Shown here one piece after another: positions 49,003-56,864 of a stretch of 64,000 nt of DNA. This DNA is from Glycomyces algeriensis (lineage in GTDB: Bacteria; Actinomycetota; Actinomycetes; Mycobacteriales; Micromonosporaceae). The stretch's first letter is position 1; every line of letters begins with the position of its first letter. A program made the translations under genes and the position numbers. The notes below the pieces were generated by a model. It ran no database searches. It saw only the letters and a list, made by a program, of their open reading frames with translations, and was not told the DNA's origin. The stretch lies in NCBI RefSeq assembly GCF_027622855.1, contig NZ_JAPZVR010000001.1, positions 693,028 to 757,027 of the forward strand, read 5' to 3'.

Positions 49003-50139
49003 ATGCCGACTCCCATCAGGGGCGCCGACGTCTCGATGACCGCCGAGATCGAGCAGCTCGGCGCGGTCTTCCGCGCCGACGGCACACCGCACGACCTCTT
49101 CGAGCTCCTCGCGGCCCAAGGCGTCAACTGGATCCGCCTGCGCCTGTGGGTGGACCCGCGCGACGAGACCGGCGCCCCGTACCTGGGCGGCACGAACGAC
49201 CTCGCGACGACGGTCGCGCTGGCCCGCCGCGCCAAGGCGGCGGGCCACGCGGTCCTGCTCGACCTGCACTACTCGGACTTCTGGACCGACCCGAAGAAGC
49301 AGTCCACGCCGAAGGCCTGGCGCGACCTCCAAGGGGCCGCACTCGAAGCGCGTGTGCACGACTGGACCTCGGACGTCCTCGCCGCACTGGAAGCGGCCGG
49401 GGCCCCGCCCGACATGGTCCAGGTCGGCAACGAGATCACCAACGGGATGCTCTGGCCCGAAGGCCGGACCCCCCGGTTCATCGACGCCGAACGCCGCTTC
49501 GACGGAGAGGACCCGGCCGCGTTCGACCGGCTCACCGGACTCCTCGCCGCCGGGACCGCCGCCGTCCGCGAGGCGGGTCTTGCGAACGGCGCCGGCGCGC
49601 AGGTGATGATCCACCTCGACTTCGGCGGCGCGAACGAGCTCTACCGCGGCTGGTTCGACCAGGCCACCGCACGCGGCCTCGACTTCGACGTCATCGGCCT
49701 GTCCTACTACCCGTACTGGCACGGGACCCTGCAGGACCTGGGCGCCAACCTGAACGACCTCGCCGGCCGCTACGGCAAGGACCTCGTGGTCGTCGAGACC
49801 GCGTACGCCTGGACCGGTGAGTCCCCGGCCGGGCACCACCAGGTGTTCAAGCCCGAACTCGCCGAGGCCGGCGGCTACCCGGCCTCGCCCGAGGGGCAGA
49901 CCGCGTTCCTGCGCGATCTCTACGCCACTGTGGATGCCGTGCCCGGCGGGCGCGGCCTCGGCATCGTCTACTGGGAGCCCGCGTGGCTCCCGGTCGACGG
50001 CACCACCTGGGCCTCGCGGGCCGGTATGGAATACGGCGACGACGTGGTCGACGAGACCGGCAGCTCGTGGGCCAACCAAGCGCTGTTCGACTTCGACGGC
50101 AACGCGCTGGCGTCGCTGCGGGCGCTCGGCGGCGGGTGA
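49003..50139 (+). CDS. GH53 endo-galactanase without signal peptide (copy C)
   Basis: A 378-residue GH53 enzyme starting MPTPIRGADVSM, straight into the barrel with no leader of any kind. The catalytic Glu residues are conserved (VQVGNEITNGMLWP; VVVETAYAW), and YWEPAWLPVD closes the pocket. Compared with copies A and B it has insertions around residues 55-60 and 300-330. GH53 enzymes are normally exported; this one lies inside the uptake operon, 5 bp behind the permease gene, so it probably trims imported oligosaccharides in the cytoplasm before GH42 acts. Confidence 0.92.
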   Translation: MPTPIRGADVSMTAEIEQLGAVFRADGTPHDLFELLAAQGVNWIRLRLWVDPRDETGAPYLGGTNDLATTVALARRAKAAGHAVLLDLHYSDFWTDPKKQSTPKAWRDLQGAALEARVHDWTSDVLAALEAAGAPPDMVQVGNEITNGMLWPEGRTPRFIDAERRFDGEDPAAFDRLTGLLAAGTAAVREAGLANGAGAQVMIHLDFGGANELYRGWFDQATARGLDFDVIGLSYYPYWHGTLQDLGANLNDLAGRYGKDLVVVETAYAWTGESPAGHHQVFKPELAEAGGYPASPEGQTAFLRDLYATVDAVPGGRGLGIVYWEPAWLPVDGTTWASRAGMEYGDDVVDETGSSWANQALFDFDGNALASLRALGGG

Positions 50140-50186
50140 AGCCGTTGCGGCGCAGCCGTTCGGACGCTTCGTCCGGCATCGGCGGA

Positions 50187-50213
50187 GAGGCCGCCGTCCC
50201 CTTGGGCGGCCTC
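50187..50213 (+). terminator. Hairpin between GH53 copy C and the lacI-type gene
   Basis: A 9-bp stem (GAGGCCGCC and complement) with a 9-nt loop. It may reduce read-through into the repressor gene. Confidence 0.45.
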
Positions 50214-50314
50214 CCCGCGCACCGCTCGACCGGAGCTTCGGAGCGGGCCTCGGTCCGGACCGCTGCTCCAGGGCGAGTGATAATCGAGTGAGACACAGGG
50301 GAGAGCTGAGCATC

Positions 50315-51316
50315 TTGACACGGAAACGACCGACGATCCACGACGTGGCCGAGGCCTCGGGCGTCTCGCGCGGCACGGTCTCCCGCGTCCTCAACGGCAA
50401 GGCGAACGTCTCGCTGTCGGCCGAGGCGGCGGTGCGCCGCGCGGTCGCCGAGACCGGGTACGTCGTGAACCGGGCCGCCCGGAGCCTGAAGACGAGCCGG
50501 ACGGGTTCGATCGTCATGGTGCTCTCGGAGCCCCAGGAGCGGCTGTTCGAGGACCCGAACTTCTCAGTGCTCATGCGCGTGGCCACGAACCAGCTCGCCG
50601 ACCGGGACATGTCGCTGGTGCTCATGATCGCGGGCGACGACGGCGGCCGCGACCGGGTGGCGCGGTACCTGCGCGGCGGCCACGCCGACGGCGCGCTGCT
50701 CATCTCGACCCACGCGGGCGACCCGCTGCTCGACGAGATCGAGCGCGCGGGCGTGCCCGCGGTCGCCCTCGGCGCGGTGCTCGGGCGCGAGTCGGTGATC
50801 CCGTACGCCGCCGCCGACGAGCGCGGCGGCGCGCGCGCCATGGCCGAGTACCTGGTCGAGCAGGGCCGCCGGAAGATCGGGATGATCACCGGCCCGCTCG
50901 ACACACCGGGCGGCTCGCTCCGCCTGGAGGGGTTCACGAGCGTGCTCGGCCGCAAGGCCGGGAAGCAGATGGTCGTGCACAGCGACTACACGCAGGCCGG
51001 CGGCGAGGCCGCGATGCACCGGCTGCTGGAGAACGTGCCTGACCTCGACGCGGTGTTCGTCGCCTCCGACCTCATGGCCGCCGGTGCGCTGCAGGCGCTG
51101 CACGCGGCCGGCCGCCGGGTCCCCGAAGACGTGGCCGTCGGCGGCTTCGACGACTCGGCGATCGCCTCGGCGACCCGCCCGGCCCTCACCACGGTCCGCC
51201 AGCCGCTGGCGAAGGTCGCCGAGGAGACCGTCCGGCTGCTCCTCGCCCTGCTCGAAGACGAGGAAGTCGAGCCGGTCATCCTGCCGACGAAGCTCATCAT
51301 CCGCGACAGCGCCTGA
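50315..51316 (+). CDS. LacI-family repressor of the galactan locus
   Basis: About 333 residues from TTG 50315 (a GTG at 50288 is an alternative; GGGGAGAG lies between). The LacI helix-turn-helix and hinge are textbook: RPTIHDVAEASGVSRGTVSRVLNGKANVSLSAEAAVRRAVAETGY, with hinge ARSLKTSRT. The effector domain follows with VGGFDDSAIAS near the C-terminus. It is the last gene of the uptake operon. Two TGTrAACGTkCACA operators upstream of both operons match LacI consensus form, so this protein very likely blocks both promoters until a galactose-containing inducer binds. Confidence 0.9.
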   Translation: MTRKRPTIHDVAEASGVSRGTVSRVLNGKANVSLSAEAAVRRAVAETGYVVNRAARSLKTSRTGSIVMVLSEPQERLFEDPNFSVLMRVATNQLADRDMSLVLMIAGDDGGRDRVARYLRGGHADGALLISTHAGDPLLDEIERAGVPAVALGAVLGRESVIPYAAADERGGARAMAEYLVEQGRRKIGMITGPLDTPGGSLRLEGFTSVLGRKAGKQMVVHSDYTQAGGEAAMHRLLENVPDLDAVFVASDLMAAGALQALHAAGRRVPEDVAVGGFDDSAIASATRPALTTVRQPLAKVAEETVRLLLALLEDEEVEPVILPTKLIIRDSA

Positions 51317-51378
51317 TCCGACAGCGCTTCCTCCGACAGTGCTTGAACCGAGGCACGGACGTCCGCGTCGGACGGAGC

Positions 51379-51513
51379 GTGTTCTTCTTCATCGTCGGTG
51401 CGCTATTCAGCTCGTTCATCGGGCGAGCCGGCATGAACATGGCCGCCCGCGCGAACGTGCGCGTGGCCGCCGCCGCCCGCGACGGACAGGCGTGTGATCG
51501 GCCGCAGCGATAA
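51379..51513 (+). CDS. Possible 44-residue membrane peptide
   Basis: A short frame from GTG 51379 to TAA 51513: FFFIVGALFSSFIGRAGMNMAARANVRVAAAAR and a hydrophilic tail. One hydrophobic helix with a basic C-terminus and good third-position GC. GGAG lies too close (1 bp) to the GTG to be a good ribosome site. The stop codon lies at the edge of the terminator that follows. Real but minor gene or chance frame; I lean slightly to real. Confidence 0.4.
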   Translation: MFFFIVGALFSSFIGRAGMNMAARANVRVAAAARDGQACDRPQR

Positions 51514-51549
51514 AGGCGGGGCGCCCGGTGGTCCGGGAGCCCCGCCTTT
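51512..51549. terminator. Bidirectional terminator with A- and T-tracts
   Basis: Outer stem AAAGGCGGGGC / GCCCCGCCTTT (11 bp) and inner stem CCCGG / CCGGG round TGGT. The tract on each side of the stem suits convergent transcription from 51316 and 51595. Confidence 0.85.
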
Positions 51550-51594
51550 GCAATGCGTGACATGTGGCGTGTGATGTATTTACCGCGCTTGCGT

Positions 51595-52065
51595 TCAGAG
51601 CGACGCCTTCCCCGCCCGCTGCCGGACCGGCGCGGGCTCGGGGATGTTCGCGGCCAGCGCCATCACGGATCCGGCCAGGAGCAGGAGCAGCCCGAGCGCG
51701 GCCGCGGCCTCGCCCGCGGCGAGCGAGCCGGCCGGGAGGTCCTCGCTGATGCGCAGGTCGCTGCCGTACAGGATCATGGCGCCCGCGAGGCCGCCGAAGG
51801 CCCAGACGGTGCGGGTCTCGTGGGTGTGCAGCGTGAAGTACAGGGCGCACCACACGACGAGGAGCAGCATGAGCCCGAGGGACATGACGTAGGTCCGGGT
51901 GTCGGGCTGCACGCCTTCGACGCCGGAGAGGTGCCAGTAGTCGAGCGAGCCGCCTCCGGCGGTGTCGACCCAGGGCATGAACATCGAGCCGACCATGAGC
52001 ACCGAGCCGCCGAGGGCCGCCAGGCCGCCGATGCGGGAGAACGGGGTCGAGGGAGTGCGCTCCAT
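51595..52065 (-). CDS. Four-helix membrane protein of unknown function
   Basis: From ATG 52065 (GGAGGTG 4 bp upstream), 156 residues with four hydrophobic segments (about residues 13-31, 61-80, 86-105 and 122-142). The first loop WVDTAGGGSLDYWHLSGVEG is polar and outside. Family not recognised. It follows the 326-residue protein by 59 bp on the same strand and closes the ketosynthase-oxidase cluster before a terminator, so a role in handling or sensing the cluster's product is possible. Confidence 0.75.
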   Translation of the reverse strand: MERTPSTPFSRIGGLAALGGSVLMVGSMFMPWVDTAGGGSLDYWHLSGVEGVQPDTRTYVMSLGLMLLLVVWCALYFTLHTHETRTVWAFGGLAGAMILYGSDLRISEDLPAGSLAAGEAAAALGLLLLLAGSVMALAANIPEPAPVRQRAGKASL

Positions 52066-52124
52066 CTTCCACCTCCGGTAGAGAACCGCTGATGACTCAA
52101 GCGCACCACCGCCGGGCGGCATCG

Positions 52125-53105
52125 TCAACGTTCTTGACGGGTTCTTGACATGAAAGGGACGTCAATGTCGGGAACCGGACAGACCGTCAGCGGTCCGCCC
52201 CGTGCGGCGATCCGCACCAACTGGGCGTGGGCGTACTCGCAGACCACGGCGTGGCGGTATACGGCGTGCGGGACGTCGGTGTTGGAGTCGGCGCGGATGG
52301 CGAGGTCGCCGCTGCACCAGCGCAGGAACGTCGGGTCGCCGGTGATCTCGCTCAGGATGGCGAGGATCGAGTCGTCGAACCGCATGGAGTGCACGGCCCG
52401 GCGGTACTCGTCGGGGGTGAGGCAGGCGGCGAACGGCAGGTTCATGAGGCACAGGGCGGTCTGGATGTCCAGGCGCATGAGGCGGAACCGGTACGGCTCG
52501 GGGTCGAGCTCGGGCATGTCGAGGCCGCTGAAGTCGATCGTCTGCGGGCGCCCGATCCGGTTGCCGTCGAGGGCGATGAGCACTTCGTAGACGTTGATGT
52601 CGTGCTCGATGACGGCGCGGTCGCCGAGTCCGGCGAGGTTCACCGGCCGGAGCGACACCGGCTCGATCCCGGTGTCGGTGTTGCGGACGATGAAGTTGAG
52701 GAGGTTCGTCTCGATCACGAAGTGGCGGATGAGGAGTTCGACCGCGAGCGGGGAGACGAAGCGGCGCAGGAACCACAGGCAGAGCCGGTCCATGAGCCGG
52801 TGCGCGGTCCAGCGCACCGGCGTGAGGCGCTTGAGGGCGACGATGACGAGAGCCAGTACCCGCGAGACCGGCCGCAGCACAGGGTAGATCCAGGTGCGGG
52901 TCCACTGCTGCTGGTCGTCGGTGACCATTCGGGCGACGCCGGGTTCGAGGGGCATCGCGGGGTCCGCGACCATGGCGTCCCACAGTGGAGGGTCACTGAG
53001 CGGCCCGCCGGGCGGCGCCTCTTCAGACCGTGCCTCTTCAGGCCGTGCATCTTCGGACCACGCACCTTCAGGCCGCGCACCTGCAGACGGCGCCGCTTCA
53101 GACAT
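52125..53105 (-). CDS. Unknown 326-residue protein coupled to the ketosynthase-oxidase fusion
   Basis: No recognised family. After an N-terminal low-complexity part (six pentapeptide units, residues 2-31), the protein reads WTRTWIYPVLRPVSRVLALVIVALKRLTPVRW, an amphipathic or weakly hydrophobic helix (about 69-100), then RFVSPLAVELLIRHFVIETNLLNFI and a globular remainder with VIEHDINVYEVL and several His/Cys (RWCSGD, HAVYRHAVVCEYAHA). Its ATG lies 8 bp before the end of the upstream fusion gene, so translation is coupled, and the two proteins very likely work together. A peripheral-membrane partner or carrier is conceivable; nothing in the sequence proves it. Confidence 0.8.
   Translation of the reverse strand: MSEAAPSAGARPEGAWSEDARPEEARSEEAPPGGPLSDPPLWDAMVADPAMPLEPGVARMVTDDQQQWTRTWIYPVLRPVSRVLALVIVALKRLTPVRWTAHRLMDRLCLWFLRRFVSPLAVELLIRHFVIETNLLNFIVRNTDTGIEPVSLRPVNLAGLGDRAVIEHDINVYEVLIALDGNRIGRPQTIDFSGLDMPELDPEPYRFRLMRLDIQTALCLMNLPFAACLTPDEYRRAVHSMRFDDSILAILSEITGDPTFLRWCSGDLAIRADSNTDVPHAVYRHAVVCEYAHAQLVRIAARGGPLTVCPVPDIDVPFMSRTRQER
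53013..53102 (-). repeat. Six 15-bp coding repeats giving a pentapeptide repeat
   Basis: Ninety bases directly after the start codon break into six 15-bp units that encode SEAAP, SAGAR, PEGAW, SEDAR, PEEAR and SEEAP. The DNA units (form CTTCAGGCCGTGCAT on the plus strand) are similar but not identical, so the array is old or selected. Confidence 0.75.
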
Positions 53106-54945
53106 TGTCGAGCTCTTCCAGTTGGAGGGCGTAGAGGCGGGCGACGATCCTGGCGGTCTTGACGACGGCGTCGGCGGCCGCGGCGTCGATGCGCGGCGAG
53201 GCGAGGATGGCCTGGAGCTTCGCGAAGTGGTCGTCGTCGGCTTCGCCGTGGTAGGCGAGGAAGCTGACCTGGTCGTCGCGCAGGCCCAGGGTCTCCTTGA
53301 AGCGGGCGGCCCAGGCGGAGGCCTTGCCGGTGCCGAGGCCCTCGATGATGAACATGGCGCCGAGGAGGCCGATCGGGTCGGGTTGGCTGGCGGTGTGGAA
53401 CATATACGCGGACAGGGCTTCGGAGCCGATGTTCTTCTCGCCGGCGCGGATGTCCTCGATGGACCCGCCGCAGGCGGCGTAGTCGCGTTCGATCATCATG
53501 AAGTCGCGGTGCTCCTCGGCGGCGTGCCCGATGGCGGCGCTGCGGAGGTCGAAGCAATCGACGGAGAAGTTGGAGGCGGCGCGGGAGATCCAGCGGGCGC
53601 CGTCGGCGACCTGCTGGCGCAGGTTGAACAGGAGCCGCCGGTAGTCCTCGATGGTGGCGGTGCCCTCCGCGAGGCGGTGCATGACCGGCACCTGGTCGAG
53701 CCGCTGCTCGAACTCCTGCCAGACGGCGGCCAGCCGGTCCTGGACGCTCCCGGACTCCGGCGCGACGCGCTGCACCGCGGGCGGGGCCGCGTGCACGGCG
53801 GGCCGCGAGACCGCAACGGCCGCAGGCGCCTCAGTGCTGGCGTCCACACAGGTCAGATGGGCGAACCCGAACGTGAACCGGCCCGATTCGGGCACGGCGA
53901 GCAGCACGGTCTGGCCGGGTTCGAACCGCCCGGTCCGCCAGCACTCCTCCAACGCGATGAAGATCGAGGCCGCTCCGGTGTTCCCGCGGGTCTCGAGGTT
54001 GGAGAACCACCGGTCCGTGTCGATCTCCGCGCCCGCGGAGGCGAGCTGGTCGAAGACGATGTCGCGGAACGCGTTCGTCGAGTAGTGGCACAGCACGTGG
54101 TCGAGTTTGCCGAGGTCGATGAGACCGTCGCGGGCCAGGGCCTGGAACTCGCGCAGTCCGGCCTCCGCGAGGGCGCCGAGGGCGCTCGTGTCCTGTCGCA
54201 GCAGCATCATCCCGGCCTGCTCGGCCGCGGCGGCGCTGCCCATGTCCTGCCAGGTGCGGCCCGCGGTGGGGGAGGGGCCCTCGCCCATCCCGGCCCGCAT
54301 GCACACCTGGTTGGCGTGCGCGAGCGAGACCGTGCGGACCCAGTCGACGCGCAGCGAAGGCCGGTCGGGGCGCGGCTGCGCCTCCACCAGGACCGCGCCG
54401 GCGCCGTCCGAGAGCATCCACCGCAGGAAGTGCGCGTCGGCGTCACCGCCCCCGTTGAACCTGGAGGCCCGCAGCCACCGGCTCGACAGCTCGCTGCCCA
54501 CCACGGCCGCGCGCCGCCGGTCGCCCAGCCGCACCTTCGCCACGGCCGCGTCGAGCGCGGCGAGGCTGGAGGCGCACACGCCGGAGGCGGAGAGCACCTG
54601 CATCGGCCCGCCTCCCAAGCGGCCGTGCACCATCGACGCGAACCCGGGCACCAGCAGGTCGCCCTGGGTGGTCGCGGTGGCGAGCATGTCGAGGTCAGCC
54701 GCGCCCAGTCCGCGCTCGTCCAGAGCGGCGTGGAGCGCGTTCACGGCGAGCTGCTCGTTCAGCTCGGTCGTGCGGCCCTGCGCGTCGAGCGCGTAGTGGC
54801 GCTTGGCGATCCCGTTGGCCGCCAGGATGCGGCGGCGCAGGCGGTCGCCGCGCTCGTCGACCCCGCCGAGGCGCGCCGCGATCTCGTCATTGCCGACCGG
54901 GGGACCGGGGAGGTAGGCGCCGGCGGCGGTGATGTAGGCGTTCAT
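53098..54945 (-). CDS. Fusion of KAS III-like ketosynthase and haem-oxygenase-like di-iron oxidase
   Basis: From ATG 54945 (GGAGG close upstream), 615 residues. Residues 1-365 are a FabH/KAS III-like domain: YITAAGAYLPG at the start and the triad Cys124 (SGVCASSL), His287 (LCHYST) and Asn322 (RGNTGAAS). After a Pro/Ala linker (371-400) comes a haem-oxygenase-like domain (405-610) with H566-x3-D570-x2-H573, Glu535 and an upstream HAAEEH cluster, the pattern of di-iron HDO enzymes such as CADD and UndA. Both active sites appear intact, so acyl condensation or transfer may be followed by oxidation, possibly C-C or C-N cleavage. It has an 8-bp overlap with the unknown gene after it and lies 71 bp behind a response regulator. 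Confidence 0.85.
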   Translation of the reverse strand: MNAYITAAGAYLPGPPVGNDEIAARLGGVDERGDRLRRRILAANGIAKRHYALDAQGRTTELNEQLAVNALHAALDERGLGAADLDMLATATTQGDLLVPGFASMVHGRLGGGPMQVLSASGVCASSLAALDAAVAKVRLGDRRRAAVVGSELSSRWLRASRFNGGGDADAHFLRWMLSDGAGAVLVEAQPRPDRPSLRVDWVRTVSLAHANQVCMRAGMGEGPSPTAGRTWQDMGSAAAAEQAGMMLLRQDTSALGALAEAGLREFQALARDGLIDLGKLDHVLCHYSTNAFRDIVFDQLASAGAEIDTDRWFSNLETRGNTGAASIFIALEECWRTGRFEPGQTVLLAVPESGRFTFGFAHLTCVDASTEAPAAVAVSRPAVHAAPPAVQRVAPESGSVQDRLAAVWQEFEQRLDQVPVMHRLAEGTATIEDYRRLLFNLRQQVADGARWISRAASNFSVDCFDLRSAAIGHAAEEHRDFMMIERDYAACGGSIEDIRAGEKNIGSEALSAYMFHTASQPDPIGLLGAMFIIEGLGTGKASAWAARFKETLGLRDDQVSFLAYHGEADDDHFAKLQAILASPRIDAAAADAVVKTARIVARLYALQLEELDNV

Positions 54946-55016
54946 CCCTCCATTGGACAGCGCCGGAGGCCCTGCGCGCATCGGCCCTTCTACTCAAATT
55001 TCGGTGACGAAAGTAC

Positions 55017-55652
55017 TCAGTCGCCGTCGATGCCCTGCTCGATCGCGTACCGCACGAGCTGGGACCGGTTGTGCAGTTGGAGCTTGGTGAGGATGTGCTG
55101 CACGTGGTTCTGGACCGTGCGCTGCGAGAGCACCAGCCGCTCGGCGATCTCGCGGTAGTTCAGGCCCTTCGCGACGAGCCGCAGCACCTCGGTCTCGCGC
55201 TCGGAGAGCTTCGGCCGCTCCTCCTCGTTCGCGTTCGCCAGGCGCCGGTACTCGCCGAGCACGAGGCCCGCCAGGCCCGGCGTGAACACCGCATCCCCGG
55301 CCGCGACCCGCTCGACCGCGTCCGCGAGCTCGGCCGCAGACGCCGACTTGACGAGGTAGCCGCGCGCCCCGGCCTTCATCGCCTCGAGCACGTCGGAGGA
55401 CTCGCCGCTCGCCGAGAGGATCAGCACCGCCGTCGGGCAGTCCTCCCCGAGGCCTTGCAGCACACCCACTCCCGTGAGGTCCGGCAGCTGCAGGTCCAGG
55501 ATCGCCACGTCCGGCCGCAGCTCCCGGATCGCAGTCAGCGCCGCCCGGCCCTCACCGCACACGGCGAGCACGCGGTGCCCGGCCGCCGTCAGGTCGCGGG
55601 CGATCGCCTCCCGCCAGATCGGGTGGTCATCGACCACGATGAGCGTCGCCAT
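55017..55652 (-). CDS. NarL/FixJ-family response regulator next to the ketosynthase-oxidase genes
   Basis: A 211-residue regulator: receiver with DDH pocket, phospho-acceptor Asp in VAILDLQLPDLTG, and LVKSASAAEL, then a LuxR-type helix-turn-helix (LSERETEVLRLVAKGLNYREIAERLVLSQRTVQNHVQHIL). It overlaps the kinase gene by 26 bp, so the two are coupled, and the fusion gene starts 71 bp after its stop. Transcription likely continues into the fusion gene, making it a candidate direct target or co-transcribed unit. Confidence 0.9.
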   Translation of the reverse strand: MATLIVVDDHPIWREAIARDLTAAGHRVLAVCGEGRAALTAIRELRPDVAILDLQLPDLTGVGVLQGLGEDCPTAVLILSASGESSDVLEAMKAGARGYLVKSASAAELADAVERVAAGDAVFTPGLAGLVLGEYRRLANANEEERPKLSERETEVLRLVAKGLNYREIAERLVLSQRTVQNHVQHILTKLQLHNRSQLVRYAIEQGIDGD

Positions 55653-56766
55653 CGGCGTCCCCTTCCGTTCGCGGACGCGGCACCCGCATCTCGACCTCCG
55701 TACCCGACCCGGGCCCGGACACCACGGTCACGGTCCCGCCGAGCTCCCGCACCCGGCCCTCGATCGACTGCGCCACACCGAGACGCCCCTCGGCGGCGGC
55801 CGCGGCCAGCCGGCCCGGCGCGATCCCGGGGCCGTCGTCGCGGACGCTCACCGTGACCGCCTCGCCGTCGTCCTCGACCAGCAGCCACACGCGCGTCCCC
55901 TCCGGGCAGTGCTCCCGCACATTGTCGACCGCGCTCGCCACGGCCGCCGCGACCTCCCTCGCGGTCGCCGCGGGCAGCCGCACCGGCGTCGCCGGGGCCG
56001 CCACGGTCACCGACCCGCCCGCGTGCCGCCCCACGAGCTCGCGCAGGTCCGGCCGCCCGTCGAGCGGATGCTGGTACGCCGCAGAGGAGATCAGCGCCCG
56101 CAGCGCCTCCTCCTGCCGCCCCGCGAGCCGCCCCAGCTCGGCCGCCTCGCCCCCGATCTCGTTGCCGCGCCGCTGCACCAGCGCCAGCACTTGCAGCACC
56201 GAGTCGTGGATGTCCCGCGCCAGCCGCTCCCGCTCCTTCGCGGCCGCGGTCCGCTCGGTCGCCCGCCGCGTCCGCTCCTCGGCCTCCACCCCGAGCCGCA
56301 CCAGGTGCCCGATGGTGAAGCCCGTCAGCACCAGCAGTGCCGCCTCGTTCACCGTGTTCTCGCCGATCCCGCCCCGGAACACCATCCCGAAGACCGCGAT
56401 CACCCCGCCCGCCACGGCCCCGCTGCGCCGCCCCCACGCTGCGCCGCACGCGAGCACCACCCCGGCGAGCCACGGCCCCAACGAGATCGGCACCGGCCCG
56501 TCCGAGACCGCCAGCGCCCACGCCGACACCGCGACCGCCAGCGCCGTCACCGCGAGGTCGGCGTAGACCGCCCGCTCCTCGTACCCCTTGCGGGTGTACC
56601 GGTAGCTCACGACCGCGGTCCACCCGGCGAGCACGAGCACCAGCAGTGCCGCCGCCACGGGCCGGACCAACGCTTCGAACGCGAAGGCGCCCAAGAGCAC
56701 CGGATAGCCCAGGGCGGCGAACCGGAACACCGCGATCGCCCGCCGCAACTGCGTCTGCAAACCCAC
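55627..56766 (-). CDS. MacS-like sensor histidine kinase
   Basis: From GTG 56766 (GGGAG 9-10 bp upstream), 379 residues; an alternative GTG at 56799 would add 11. Six membrane helices (about residues 10-165), then HisKA_3 helix ERERLARDIHDSVLQVLALVQRRGN with the phospho-His, and an ATPase domain with VASAVDNVREHC and DDGPGI. The form matches the MacS family of actinobacterial membrane sensors. It sits head-to-head with the Hsp70-like gene and overlaps the response regulator. Likely to sense a membrane or envelope state. Confidence 0.87.
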   Translation of the reverse strand: MGLQTQLRRAIAVFRFAALGYPVLLGAFAFEALVRPVAAALLVLVLAGWTAVVSYRYTRKGYEERAVYADLAVTALAVAVSAWALAVSDGPVPISLGPWLAGVVLACGAAWGRRSGAVAGGVIAVFGMVFRGGIGENTVNEAALLVLTGFTIGHLVRLGVEAEERTRRATERTAAAKERERLARDIHDSVLQVLALVQRRGNEIGGEAAELGRLAGRQEEALRALISSAAYQHPLDGRPDLRELVGRHAGGSVTVAAPATPVRLPAATAREVAAAVASAVDNVREHCPEGTRVWLLVEDDGEAVTVSVRDDGPGIAPGRLAAAAAEGRLGVAQSIEGRVRELGGTVTVVSGPGSGTEVEMRVPRPRTEGDADGDAHRGR

Positions 56767-56864
56767 CCGCGCATTCTCCCAGGCGCCCGCCGAGCACACG
56801 GGTCCAAGTGCGACGGGAGTTCCCTACACATCGGCCGGTGGACCGCGGTCACTAGAGTTGCGGC

